From NCBI GenBank assembly GCA_009760885.1, contig CM019700.1, positions 3,596,562 to 3,660,561 on the forward strand: a stretch of DNA of 64,000 bases. The letters run 5' to 3'. This document shows, one piece after another, positions 63,471 through 64,000 of this stretch. The DNA is from Achatina immaculata (Eukaryota; Mollusca; Gastropoda; Stylommatophora; Achatinidae). A program made the position numbers and the translations under genes. Every line of letters begins with the position of its first letter. The first letter of the stretch is position 1. The notes under the pieces were generated by a model. The model made no database searches and was not told the origin of the DNA. It saw only the letters and a list, made by a program, of their open reading frames with translations.

Positions 63471-64000
63471 TACTTCAACTGCAAATATGCACAGTTTATG
63501 CAACTACATTGCTGGATTTTTTATAAGACATTGTAACCTCCTTTTAGGATTTGCCACTTACTCCACAAACAAACTCATTAGTTCACAAAATGCAAATATT
63601 CGGAAAGTTTTTAATTTTAAAGAGTGAGTATCTTTTTCATTTTGTTTGGTCTGTATCCAGAAAAAAAGATTGGACTGTTACATTGTCAAGTTCTGCAGGG
63701 ACATGTGACAACTTGGCAGATCTCAATCTCCAGACCTGGCCACTTTGATGATTTTGTCAGATATTACCTCTAACGTGCTTTGCCCAAGCAGCTTCGTAGC
63801 TTGCATTAACTTAAACGTGGATATGAAAGAGAAAATAAAATCTGTCTTTCTCCTTCCCTTCTGTCCCAGTGTGCTAGTTCGAAGAACTTGGTTGAAGGGG
63901 AGAGAACTGATTTGACCTGTGGGTTGATGAAAGCGGCGTAAAGCAGCCAGGCCATGGGAAGGCATTTGTGTGTGTGCAGCTGCTTCTTTAATGTGTTTTC

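Overview
The window is a stretch of animal (metazoan) nuclear DNA that holds one complete host gene on the + strand, an Abelson-type non-receptor tyrosine kinase (Abl). I assembled 11 coding exons with consensus GT/AG junctions and matching phases, from an ATG at 6399 to a stop at 59768-59770, giving a predicted protein of about 1303 residues. Its order is an N-myristoylation-type N-terminus, SH3, SH2, SH2-kinase linker, tyrosine kinase domain, a long Ser/Pro-rich tail with a basic patch and a PxxP site, and an Abl-type F-actin-binding domain. The invertebrate-like kinase sequence, the single 3' tail exon and the style of the retroelement relics and minisatellites suggest a mollusc, probably a gastropod. 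That placement is inference, not something the sequence proves.

Layout. 1-6060: upstream DNA with LINE relics, a GGT/GAT trinucleotide array, an HSP70 retropseudogene fragment and several minisatellites. 6061-6398: probable Abl promoter and 5' UTR. 6399-6507: exon 1. 6508-31415: a 25-kb intron 1 holding a nearly intact LINE (15803-18997, flanked by an 11-bp target duplication), a Penelope-like element (PLE), a 2-kb tandem duplication (20463-24656), LINE and SINE relics and about a dozen tandem arrays. 31416-50018: exons 2-9 (SH3, SH2, kinase), separated by introns full of minisatellites, PLE inverted repeats and nested insertions. 51525-51626: exon 10. 54437-58092: a tandem duplication that contains the start of the last exon. 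57498-59770: the complete last exon. 59771-64000: 3' flank with a 96-bp duplication across the stop codon, PLE, SINE and LINE scraps and a deleted mariner transposase relic.

There is only one host gene, so no operon or gene cluster logic applies. The biology here is one signalling kinase gene inside a repeat landscape that has partly rebuilt it. The points most worth attention are: the tandem duplication of the 5' part of the last Abl exon, which would make an isoform of about 783 residues without the F-actin-binding domain if the first acceptor is used; hammerhead-ribozyme-like motifs in every PLE terminal segment, including a recurrent paired change at core positions 3 and 8; a three-level nested insertion next to exon 5; an unclassified 1.3-kb element with internal repeats at 41277-42573; and minisatellites that appear to grow repeatedly from one dispersed repeat. 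By a rough tally about 15 kb, close to a quarter of the window, is tandem repeat.
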